Positions 1 through 7,831 of a DNA stretch of 10,898 nt are shown here, piece by piece. Source of the stretch: Saccoglossus kowalevskii (taxonomy: Eukaryota; Hemichordata; Enteropneusta; Harrimaniidae); assembly GCF_000003605.2 (NCBI RefSeq), contig NW_003113961.1, forward strand, positions 165,856-176,753. The letters are read 5' to 3'. The translations under genes were made by a program, and so were the position numbers. Under the pieces are notes generated by a model. The model saw only the letters and a program-made list of their open reading frames with translations. It made no database searches and was not told the DNA's origin. Numbering within the stretch: the first letter of the stretch is position 1; every line of letters starts with the position of its first letter.

Positions 1-385
1 TTACCAAAAATGACAAAAATATTCACCAAAATTAAAGAATTAAACATATCATTACAAAATTAACAAATCTGAGAGAGGTCCACATGTAGTACCTATAGAT
101 GTAATATCAAAGCAAATGCACCTTCGGTTTTTAACAAGAACTCGAAAATATAGTTTTTACCAAAAATGACAAAAATATTCACCAAAATTAGAGAATTAAA
201 GATATCAACATGAAATGAACAAACCTAAGAGAGGTCTACCCAAGGTACATATACACCAAGTATCAAAGCATTTAGGCTTGTAGTTTTCAAGAAGAAGTCG
301 AAAAAGTAAAACATTGACACGGACGACGACGACGGACAATCACTCATATGATAAGCTCCGCTCGACAAAGTCGACAGCGGAGCTA
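1..385 (+). mobile_element. Pearl-like (Helentron-associated) non-autonomous element, 3' part
   Basis: Two head-to-tail core repeats start at 1 and 157 (unit about 156 bp). Both open with TTACCAAAAATGACAAAAAT and later share the GAGAGAGGTC and ATCAAAGCA blocks. After the second copy come a GAC/ACGG-type microsatellite (about 317-337) and a terminal hairpin (354-384) that runs into CTAA. Core repeats, then a microsatellite, then a short 3' end is the known layout of bivalve pearl elements. The 5' end is outside the window. The element sits inside intron 4 of the GAS7 homologue. No transposase is encoded, so it would depend on enzymes supplied in trans. The exact 3' boundary after 385 is uncertain. 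Confidence 0.72.
354..384 (+). repeat. Terminal hairpin of the pearl-like element
   Basis: The arms AGCTCCGCT (354-362) and AGCGGAGCT (376-384) are perfectly complementary. Inside them a second stem, CGAC with GTCG around AAA, is followed by a 2-nt bulge. The hairpin is followed at once by AA, giving a CTAA end like the CTRR terminus of Helitrons. It probably serves as the rolling-circle termination signal (inference from the family). Confidence 0.75.
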
Positions 386-2132
386 AAAAAACAAAAGTGC
401 CAAAGCTCACAACTTACAATTCACAACATGAAAAAAACAACATATAAAATCGATAAAAACTTAATACACATGTTACCCATGTGACCAACACAAACTGGTT
501 AGATTTTAAGAAGAAAAGTCAAGGTTACAGAGTCACCAAACACATTTTTGACCATACTTCTGTAACCATAATAAATAAATTATACTTTAAAGAGTGTATA
601 TAGATATTGAAGAAATTTTGGCGCAGGTTTGCATCTCATCAGAGTGCTGTCTATAGTGGTTATGTACATTGATCGTAATAAACTTCTAGTCCAAATTAAA
701 TGTAAAGCGAGTTCAAAACCACACCTATAAAACCAATTAAAATACAAGAATCTTACAGAAACCAAAGCTTTTCTTTTGAAGAGGTATATGAATCATGCAT
801 GATAAAGCACCTGCTTTATTGCCACTGACACCCCAGTGTGATAGCATTTACTGTGATGTACATTCTTAGTCATAACATTCTATAGGAATTAAATCACTAG
901 CTGTTAAGGTCACACATTAACCTCTGACCTCTGACATATGCTACGAATATATTCAATGATAGAGTGCAATTGTGAATCAATCATGGTGGGTATATCGGTT
1001 ACTATGGTAATTGATGACAATGACTGAATCTTGTGATTCAGTTTTCTCCCCAGGATGCAAAAAGCGTGGTGGTACTGGCACATTGCTTTGTTTTACAACC
1101 ACACTGCTGTGGTACTTCCAATGTCCTTATCCTGACTGCCTGTGTGGTTTATCTTCACTGTGGCATTGTTTTGTTTTTTTAAATAAGTTAATTAAACTGA
1201 ACCCCTATGTGTAGTTTATCATGATGCAACAAGAGACTTGTAAATGAATAATTGTGTAATGGAATGTTTATTTCTGTTTGGAATAATAAGCAAATTAGTA
1301 TATAATTTATTATTTGATTTCAATATCTGTAGTAATCACAGCTTCTTAGAGCATTCTGATCTGAGCTTTGTATTCTCATACAGTACATTATAGTAATTTA
1401 ATGGCAGAAATTATTACTAAATAAAATAAAGTTGATTGACATGACATCATAGTTACCCAGTAGTTTTAGGAAAGTAAACAGTTAGATGCATTTGAAAAAT
1501 CTTCTATTATTTTTTGTTTTATTTGTTGTAATACGTATTATTAAAAATAAATATTACAAAAACATTTCAAATGGGCTTAGGGTTTTATGTTCCTTAGATG
1601 TTCACTATATACACAGGTTTGTCTGTAACACTTAATGTATATTAGTTAATATTTTATGTTAATTAACTAGTAATTGAATCATTCTATTATAAATTACGAG
1701 CAATGAATGTCAATGTGCCCTAAGATCAATCATGTACATTTGAAATGACAGCCATCAAATTATCACGTTTTTTTTTTAAAAGTGTTCCATATTTGTTGAT
1801 TTAGGCACAAGTCAAAAAACTTTGGGCTTTTTTTATTCAAAACAAAAAATTAGTATTTGTTAGAATTTTCAAATAATTCACAATCATCAATACCATATAT
1901 AAAAATGTTGTGATATGATGTAATCTTTTCAGGAACCAAGGGTGAAAGACTTAGAAATCACAAATATCATGTGTGAAACATAGTTAGTGATCATAATTTT
2001 TTGGGAGATTTTGTGAGCAATTGCATAAAATAAAGCCATATAGTAAAAGTCAAGAAATTTTTAATTATACCCAACTACTTTAAATTACATATTTCACCTT
2101 GCTACTACATCACAAAGGTATCCTTAACTTAC
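386..2132 (-). other. Rest of intron 4 of the GAS7 homologue, no gene seen
   Basis: This is AT-rich intronic DNA from the exon 4 donor down to the pearl-like element. Both strands were read for the expected start of the F-BAR domain and nothing convincing was found. The short ORFs on either strand (580-765 minus, 1011-1214 plus) have no family resemblance. Notable small items are a cluster of AGGTCA-type half-sites at 907-937, a slightly GC-richer stretch at about 1020-1180, and a perfect 12 bp palindrome TAATACGTATTA at 1529-1540. Confidence 0.6.
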
Positions 2133-2222
2133 CCAAAAATAGTCACAGTAACTGAATTCATCTGGTTTCAATAAACTTTGGTCTTTTAACGTGTCTGGAT
2201 GTGGAAATGTTAAATTGTTGAT
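2133..2222 (-). CDS. GAS7: GAS7 exon 4: conserved segment leading into the F-BAR domain
   Basis: This 90 bp exon encodes residues 166-195. It is the most diagnostic stretch for the family: INNLTFPHPDT, then LLKP, then FSYCDYFW, which lines up almost position by position with the vertebrate GAS7 segment just before the F-BAR domain. The acceptor is a pyrimidine-rich tract ending CTTGACAG. The donor is TGG followed by consensus GTAAGT at 2132, phase 0. No continuation exon could be recognised on the minus strand between 2132 and 1, so the next exon, which should begin the F-BAR helices, is probably outside the window. Confidence 0.95.
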
Positions 2223-5200
2223 CTGTCAAGAATAAAACAAATAAAGATAGATATATCAAACATTGGTCAAAAATAAATAATTGTTTTAACTAAAGAATTT
2301 GTCAAAAAAGTACTATAATACTTTCCTCCTGACAAACAACTTAATAACATTACCAAAAAAAAGCTGCTGAAATTGCTTACTGTGAAATACTTTATTTTAG
2401 CTGGAATTAATTTTCGCTGAAAAGACTTGTTGGGTGTTTTGTATGGAACTTATTTTCACTGATTTTTGACGAGTTGAATGTAAAATATAGGAAAAAGGTT
2501 TATTCAATGGTTTTTATTTTTAAAAAACAGCAAAAATTAATTCCATGCGAAAATAAAGTATTTTACAGTCCATTCAATGTAAGGAAAAGTTTTAAATAAC
2601 CAGCCACCAAACAAAAAAAATATTATTTGAGCTTTTAGAAGGTTAGGATTGGGGACATGTACCATTGATCACTCTTTCAATGAAACTAGTTACAAATATA
2701 CACATGACCTTTGACTTTTGGCAAATCATGAACAAACTTATCAGAGCACAATACAATCTACTGAAGGTATTAACCTCCACACACAAAGCTCCCCCTCCTC
2801 AAGAGGAAACAAAACCTGTAAAATGTAGGGTTCATACTTACAATAAACTGTTTGTTAATGACTGTGTTGGGTTTGTTTTGATTTGTTGAATTTTCTGGCG
2901 GGGCTGGTGCTGGAGATGCAGGTGGAGAGACCTCTGGATTGGACGGCAGTGGTGGTTTATTGTCTGGTTCATTATTTTCATTGCATACGTCTACAAAGAA
3001 TTACAGGCAAGATTATTCACCATGATTTCTAATAATCCTTCTTTTCATTTGACATGTAAGATGGTTTAATAGGTCACTCATATGGTTACCATATGTTTTT
3101 ACCCACTAGAGATTGCACAGTAAACACTGTACCATAGTGCATGAGTGATTACAGTGCCAGACAAATTTAGGTGATATTAAAGCTTATTATTTTGTCTGTT
3201 AAACATTTACTTATGCATTAAAATGATTGCCTAATATCACATTCATATTAAAAGATAAAATTTTATCATAATTATACTATTAATCAATATTATTTTTTAA
3301 AGAAAGAAAAATGAAATGTGTTTCAGATTAATGTCTTATGTACTGATATAATAAAACAAGCAGCCTGTCTGCTGAGATAGCTCCGCTGTTAGCAATGCAC
3401 ATTTCAATTAAAGAATTGAAGATATCATTAGAAAATGAACAAATTTGAGACAGGTCTACATGTAGCAATTGGTTTTCAACAAGAAGTCAAAAATATCACT
3501 TTTTACCAAAAATGACAAAAATATTCATCAAAATTAGAGAATTAAAGATATCATCACAAAAAATTGATCGATGGTGTCAAATGCAGCTGATAGATCCAGG
3601 AGACAGAGTAATACGTAGAGTCGATGAAAGAACAAATGTCATTATGGATTTTCAGAAGAGCTGTTTCAGTGCTGTGGTACTTTCTATATGCAGATTGTAG
3701 TGGTTCCAGAAGTGAGTTTGCAGTAAGATAGTCCGTCAGTTGAGAAGCAACAATCCTATCCAAAACTTTGCAGAGAAACGGCAAGTTTGAGACAGGACGA
3801 TAGAAATTTACACAGAACCAACCAAGAAATATTTGAAATATTTGAAAATACTTACCTGTTTCCCTGGTTATGTCTGGCATCATCTCGACTGGCGGCTCCC
3901 ATCTGGTTTCTCGCGTCACCTGATGAACATAATAAGGTTTTCCTTCCGGTGATTGGTATATTGTCCAATCACTCGGTAGATCGGTTTTCGAATGACGGGA
4001 AATTATAGGACTAGGAGTCTGGAAATAAACATAGGTGAATATTGATTAAAATAGTAAAAAAAAATATTTCTCATTCATCAAATCAAATTACTATTAAATG
4101 CATGTAATTATGCTATGCTATTTTTAAGATCAGACAGATAGTGGAAGGGTGGGTGAAGGGAGTGTTGGAGGGGGTGTCCAGTCCTCTTACAGTAACAAAA
4201 AAAGACAATTTGTTTAGAAAACATCACTCAAGACAGAAAACGGAAAGTTAATAATTAATATTCTAAACCAGAAACATCATAAATAATATGACAATTAATA
4301 ATTGTTTTAATATATGAGAATATTCAAATTAAAATTAAAATGTTCAAAGCAGCTGCTTTAGAAAAAGAAATTATCGGATTGAAATGATTAATTGTCTAAA
4401 AATTCTAGTTTCTTTTTTGTGTTTTTCATAGTTAGATTTAATCTTTTCACCAGCAATTCCCTCTTTTCTTCACAAATTCACAAAATAGTCCTATTTATAG
4501 TCTGCACTTTCCTTTAGAAGATTGGGAGAAAAATAGCCTAATTTTTTGAGTAAAAACTGGACATTGACTCATATTTTGTCTGTTGCTTCCAAAATTAGGG
4601 TTCATTTCCAGAAATATTGAAGAATATAACAAAAAAGTGCTGAATAATTTGCGTGAAAAAGTCTGGTGGTAAAAAGGTTAAAATTCATATTTTTTTAAAA
4701 AATGTTTTTACTTCATTGTACTTATTGTATCAAATGCCCATATATGGGGCATGATGGCAATAAAGAATCAATTTTCATATATTGCTCAAAACACAAGAGT
4801 ACGAATGGAATAATGTTTGATAGAAAAATAGTTTCCATGGTAACTAGTTAACACATTGTGATGTGATACACTCAGATATTAATGCAAGTTTTGGTACAAT
4901 ATAAATAAACAGAAAAAATGTTCATAATGATATGAAAAATATTTTTTTTTTTAATTTTTGTCTTTATAAATAAATATCAGAATAAAAACCTTCAAATTTC
5001 AAAATATTTTCAAATTATCCAAACCACTAAACTCTCTCCTCCTCCAACTCAAAATATTCTATCCTTCAAACTTGTGTAGGTACGCTGATACAGATATTGA
5101 CTTAACCAGGAAGGTCAGCTGAAAAACCCATGTCATGATCTTTGCACATCCGCGTACAATAAATGTTTAAACATAACATGCAATAGAAAGAACATCGCTA

Positions 5201-7831
5201 TTTTCAGCGAAATTGACACTAAAATGTTTTTGCCACTTACTCCATCAATTCATCACATACTATATATGCACACCTGCAGTGTTAATTATTCATACATTTC
5301 TGTCCTACAGGTGCAATTTTTGCATATTCATAAATAAGCTTCCTTGATTCTGAAATATAAATCAAATACCCCAGATACCTGTTCTGAATGCAGGATGAGG
5401 TAAATAAATTATCATTTCTATTAATATTCTCATGAGGGATAAAAATGATGATTTTGTTTACAGAGAAAGTATGCAATCCTCTTTCCAGTGCCCTTTCCAT
5501 AGACTTTTAATGATTAGTCTGGATAGTTCTTATTCAAACACGTAATGTGGTAATACAACCAGGAAACAAACATCAGCGGTATGATACGATAGTTTGAATG
5601 CCACCCTTTATTTCAAAACCCTTACACATTCCATAGGGGGAGAGTAATGTTTACAAAATCAAATAAAAAAAGGGCCAGAATTGACGAAATACTAAAAAAA
5701 AACATGCACTCAAAATAGTTACAGCAAGCACTCGAAGTATTCAATGAATTTGCCTAGTTTGAATAAACATATGCTCATCGCTGAGTAATAAGATGAACTG
5801 TCATAGGTTTGCCATAAAAATAATTTAGCCAATGTGAATAGTTTTTTTGCTTTGATTTCATATTGATAACATTCCATTAGAAAATGAAATTCATCCGTAA
5901 TATAACCTTGGTTGTACTTATTGCAAGTTCTGTTTTTTGAAGGGATTCTTTTATGTCATTCTATCTGCATTTCAATGTTGAGGAAATAGTCACTTAAAAA
6001 AAAACTTTACGAAGCTCATAACTCCCAAGCTCGTGGTACCATATATATATATCTATAATAGGTACACTCATGATACGCCCAACAGAACGAACATTTACTC
6101 ATGATTACATTCTTAATTGTTGATTTTATTTTAGGGAAAACAGGTATTTTAAGTTTTTTTCTTAATGTTCTAAGGATCTTCCTTGAATTTCCAATTTACA
6201 CTAATTATAAGAGCTAGATATTTTAACCATGATTAGTTCAAAACCCACAAAACTGTTTTTTTCCTTTACATTTCTCCAAAAAATGTTTTCCAGATTTATT
6301 ATCCAATTGGAAATTATGTTAAAATGACACAAAAATGTGCAAAATGTAATACTAATATTTTAGTCCAAAAAATATGGCGTTCAAAGGGAACATGGAGTTT
6401 TTATTGTCAATGTCCCTTTATCACATTCATTGATTTGAAATTGACATGAAATTGACATAAGGCAAATTCATGAGTACACCACATGTAGGTGAACCTTGTC
6501 TACTTCAGACAAGTAACATAGAGTAGGTAGAGTCTATCTTATACTGTAAAACGATTAATTATTCACTGGGTTTAAATTTTGCTTATTTCGCTGACTGGAA
6601 AATGCGCTAAATTAAAACCCAGTGAATATGTAAAATTGAGCACATTAAAACACATAATGTCATTATTTAAAATATAAACCGTGAATTTAAAACCCACTGA
6701 ATATGCCTGAAATGGTAAATCAGTGAAATTTAAACCCAGTGAAAATTAGTCATTTTACAGTAATCTACACGATTAATTCACTGTTACAACAAAGCACAAC
6801 CATAAAAATAAAAACCATATCCAGGAAACTAAAATTTTAAAGTTTTTTTTTCTTTATAAAACACCATACAAGCTAAGCATACAGTCTCAAATAATTAACA
6901 CTACATTCACCATTATTGTTGTCAGAGTATATATTGTCAGATAATATTCTATGATTTAGATTGAACCAACCATGACCTTGGACGACCAGAGTGTCCAAGG
7001 ACTGTGACAAGTTAAACTGACCTCAGTTATTTATATGAAATGTACACCAGACACGGAGAAAGGAGAAAGGAGAAACAGATTTGTTTACAAAGTCTTCGAT
7101 GGAAATCAATCGACAATTAAAACAATTACATTTAGCAACAATAGTTCGTAACAAATATTGTGACAATGTATTGCATAATTGATGAGTTATATTGATCGAT
7201 TCCGATTGAGTGCAAATTATTCGGACTATGTATCTAAATGAACCGTGGGATTGCAGGTCCATGTTCAGACACAATACAAATTGAAGACATTCGACGTACT
7301 TACGTGGGAGTTTGCTTTCAAGGAGCGTCATGGCTTAAAATTACACAACTAAGTTTTATCGTAGGCCATACTTATTACAATGGAGGTTAAAAGCTTGGTG
7401 ACCTAAGTATTACGATGTTAGTTGCCGGAGTCTAGCAAGGAAATATTGCTTAGAAATAACAAAAACGTCCAAAATTGTCGTATTTTGGTCATTTTTTCAT
7501 CATTTCTATTAAACCTAGGTAATTTTCCTACTAGAATTCGGCAACCAACCGCACACTTGATCGCCAAGCCTCTGTTAAAAGAGGCAGTGAAATGAAAACT
7601 GAACGATCGTATATGTAAACTTTGACAACAAAGTCGAACGAAGTATACCTCAATTTTGACATATGACGCAGGAAACCATCCATTCACACTACCGCCTTTG
7701 GTTCCTCTCCACCATCCGCCATCAGGTTTCTCCAGTAGCGTGATCTTCTCGCCTGGATTAAACGTCAATGCGTCCTCTTGTTCCTCTCCTTTATAAGCGT
7801 AGAGACTCACACAGAACTCGTTCATCTCCAT
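2133..7831 (-). CDS. GAS7: GAS7 homologue, 5' part of gene: join of 7831-7649, 4018-3856, 2990-2842, 2222-2133
   Basis: Four minus-strand exons splice in frame into 195 residues: SH3 (about 6-58), WW (about 75-104), proline-rich linker (about 128-147), then the block TFPHPDT (170-176) to YCDYFW (190-195). In vertebrate GAS7 the same order of domains precedes a C-terminal F-BAR domain, and the SH3 and pre-F-BAR motifs are close matches to it. GAS7 proteins bind curved membrane through the F-BAR domain and link it to actin regulators. Here only the N-terminal half is present; the F-BAR exons should lie left of position 1. Introns are 3630, 865, 619 and at least 2132 bp, with phases 0, 1, 0 and 0, all GT-AG where both ends are visible. 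Family assignment rests on remembered motifs, not a database search. Another SH3-WW-F-BAR protein is unlikely because the pre-F-BAR block is distinctive. Confidence 0.93.
2223..2841 (-). other. Intron 3 of the GAS7 homologue
   Basis: This 619 bp GT-AG intron has donor GTAAGT at 2841 and acceptor CAG ending at 2223, and contains the MITE at 2379-2569. The remaining sequence is AT-rich and non-coding. A DR1-type nuclear-receptor motif (2705-2717) is the only other patterned site seen. Confidence 0.85.
2379..2569. mobile_element. MITE with about 41 bp terminal inverted repeats
   Basis: The left arm (2379-2419) begins ACTGTGAAATACTTTATTTT and the right arm (2528-2569), read as its reverse complement, begins ACTGTAAAATACTTTATTTT. 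The match continues through GGAATTAATTTT to GCTG with only a few differences. The interior is about 108 bp without coding capacity. A TA target duplication, usual for Tc1/mariner-type elements, would fit the left side (TA before CTGTG), but the right flank reads TC, so it has decayed or the family differs. The element lies in intron 3 of the GAS7 homologue and belongs to the same superfamily as the MITE at 6544-6760. Confidence 0.85.
2842..2990 (-). CDS. GAS7: GAS7 exon 3: proline-rich linker
   Basis: This 149 bp exon completes codon 116 (GAC, Asp) and encodes residues up to 165. It has no fold signature. It starts acidic and Asn/Glu-rich, then has a run rich in Pro, Ser and Ala (about 128-147) including PPLP and SPAPAPP, then a polar Asn/Lys stretch. 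It corresponds to the variable linker between the WW and F-BAR domains in GAS7, which is poorly conserved in length and sequence. The PPLP and SPP sites could be ligands for SH3 or WW domains or for proline-directed kinases (inference). The acceptor is TTCTTTGTAG, with no good downstream alternative. The donor is ATT followed by consensus GTAAGT at 2841, phase 0. Confidence 0.87.
2991..3377 (-). other. Intron 2, exon 3-proximal part, no gene seen
   Basis: This is AT-rich intronic sequence between the exon 3 acceptor and the pearl-like element. It has two weak inverted pairs: TCACTCAT (3075-3082) with ATGAGTGA (3140-3147), and GTGATATTA (3171-3179) with TAATATCAC (3232-3240). They may be traces of a decayed inverted-repeat element, but neither is strong. 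Confidence 0.6.
3378..3560 (+). mobile_element. Pearl-like element, 5' part with core repeats
   Basis: This copy starts with TAGCTCCGCTGT (3378-3389), the exact reverse complement of the 3' terminus of the copy at 374-385, as expected for subterminal inverted repeats of Helentron-type elements. After a short leader come a partial core repeat (from about 3405) and the start of a second one at about 3503, recognisable by TTACCAAAAATGACAAAAAT and AGAGAATTAAAGATATCA. It is cut off at about 3560, where LINE sequence begins. The microsatellite and 3' hairpin are absent. It lies in intron 2 of the GAS7 homologue on the opposite strand to the gene. Confidence 0.7.
3561..3812 (-). mobile_element. CR1/L2-type LINE reverse-transcriptase fragment, truncated and frameshifted
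   Basis: Read on the minus strand, this encodes a piece of the palm and fingers of a non-LTR reverse transcriptase. FYRPVSNLPFLCKVLDRIVA is followed by LLEPLQSAYRK and HSTETALL, typical of CR1/L2-like LINEs. The frame changes between about 3622 and 3612, after which LDLSAAFDTID (3602-3567) gives RT motif A with its catalytic Asp. The later motifs, including the second catalytic Asp pair, and the endonuclease are missing. A full ORF2 in these families is about 900 residues, so only about a tenth remains. It is a dead fragment. The right border is approximate (about 3805-3815); the left border touches a pearl-like core repeat at about 3560-3566. Confidence 0.88.
3856..4018 (-). CDS. GAS7: GAS7 exon 2: WW domain
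   Basis: This exon encodes residues 62-115 plus the first base of codon 116. It holds a full WW domain: the leading LP (75-76), first Trp W79, the central tyrosine pair Y90-Y91, the TRET loop (96-99), second Trp W101 and closing P103-P104. WW domains bind proline-rich ligands such as PPxY or PPLP. The acceptor is a pyrimidine-rich tract ending TTTCCAG, and the donor is ACAG followed by a consensus GTAAGT at 3855. It joins exon 1 at phase 0 and exon 3 at phase 1. The reading frame stays open past the donor into the neighbouring LINE fragment, which makes a simple ORF call run on into a transposon; the splice site and the phase fit with exon 3 show where the real exon ends. Confidence 0.95.
4147..4174 (+). 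other. Candidate G-quadruplex motif
   Basis: Four runs of at least three G (4147-4149, 4151-4153, 4158-4160 and 4170-4174) are separated by loops of 1, 4 and 9 nt. The last loop is just over the usual limit of 7. The G-rich strand is the gene's template strand, so the pre-mRNA would carry the C-rich complement. It stands out in an otherwise very AT-rich intron. Confidence 0.4.
4737..4748. promoter_or_regulatory. CArG-box (SRF-like) site in a 12 bp palindrome
   Basis: CCATATATGG (4738-4747) fits the CC(A/T)6GG consensus of serum response factor and lies in the perfect palindrome CCCATATATGGG. SRF controls many actin-cytoskeleton genes, so a site inside a GAS7 homologue is plausible. About one such match is expected by chance in DNA this AT-rich and this long, so the call is weak. 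Confidence 0.25.
6544..6760. mobile_element. MITE with terminal inverted repeats and TA target duplication
   Basis: The left arm (6544-6579) runs CTGTAAAACGATTAATTATT then CACTGGGTTTAAATTT. The right arm (6726-6760), read in reverse complement, runs CTGTAAAATGACTAATTTT then CACTGGGTTTAAATTT. TA flanks both ends (6542-6543 and 6761-6762), the target duplication of Tc1/mariner-type elements. The interior holds two more copies of the AAACCCAGTGAATAT motif (6612-6629 and 6687-6704). There is no coding capacity. It lies in intron 1 of the GAS7 homologue. Confidence 0.87.
6763..7648 (-). other. Intron 1 of the GAS7 homologue, exon 1-proximal part
   Basis: This is AT-rich intron between the MITE and the exon 1 donor. 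It contains a perfect inverted repeat (6976-7000) and a stand-alone ATG (7331) followed 27 bp later by a consensus donor GTAAGT (7303-7298). The latter could be an alternative first exon but is out of phase with exon 2. The 102-codon reading at 7023-7331 has no family features. Confidence 0.6.
6976..7000. repeat. Perfect 8 bp inverted repeat with an NR5A/ERR-like half-site
   Basis: CCTTGGAC (6976-6983) pairs with GTCCAAGG (6993-7000) across a 9-nt loop. The left arm continues the sequence TGACCTTGG (6973-6981), whose complement CCAAGGTCA fits the extended half-site of NR5A and ERR nuclear receptors. Function is inference only. Confidence 0.4.
7649..7831 (-). CDS. GAS7: GAS7 exon 1: start codon and SH3 domain
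   Basis: This exon encodes 61 residues, nearly all one SH3 domain, which binds proline-rich peptides. Visible signature residues are the ALYDY-like SLYAY (9-13), the acidic RT loop (E16, E17, E19, D20), the Trp pair W40-W41 after PDGG, and GWFPASYV (51-58) with the ligand-pocket residues P54 and Y57. ITLL, PDGGWW and GWFPASYV match vertebrate GAS7 closely. The start at 7831 was chosen for its strong Kozak context (A at -3, G at +4) and because it places the domain as in GAS7. A second ATG two codons on (7825) is weaker, and an in-frame ATG at 7900 has a poor context. An in-frame TGA at 7913-7915 closes the frame upstream. The donor is GAG followed by GTATAC at 7648, phase 0. Confidence 0.94.

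Larger units (their letters stand above)
4019..6543 (-). other. Intron 1 of the GAS7 homologue, exon 2-proximal part, no gene seen
   Basis: This is about 2.5 kb of AT-rich intron (the full intron is 4019-7648). No ORF here resembles a protein family; the reading at 5282-5500 minus looks like chance. Small patterned sites are a G-run cluster (4147-4174), a CArG-box palindrome (4737-4748), a weak inverted pair CACCTG/CAGGTG (5271-5276 and 5308-5313), and a short TA run near 6041-6052. Confidence 0.7.

Noticed and set aside
1-300. Two near-identical repeats considered as a CRISPR array
   Set aside because: Units of about 156 bp with no spacer structure; they are core repeats of a mobile element in an animal genome.
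580-765. Minus-strand frame containing GFELA, resembling GFELL of the GAS7 F-BAR start
   Set aside because: Only four residues agree, the surrounding residues do not, and no suitable acceptor in the right phase was seen.
1011-1214. 67-codon plus-strand ORF in a slightly GC-richer patch of intron 4
   Set aside because: No family resemblance, no splice context, and the opposite strand is not coding either.
1529-1540. Perfect palindrome TAATACGTATTA
   Set aside because: Short and AT-rich; expected now and then by chance, with no element around it.
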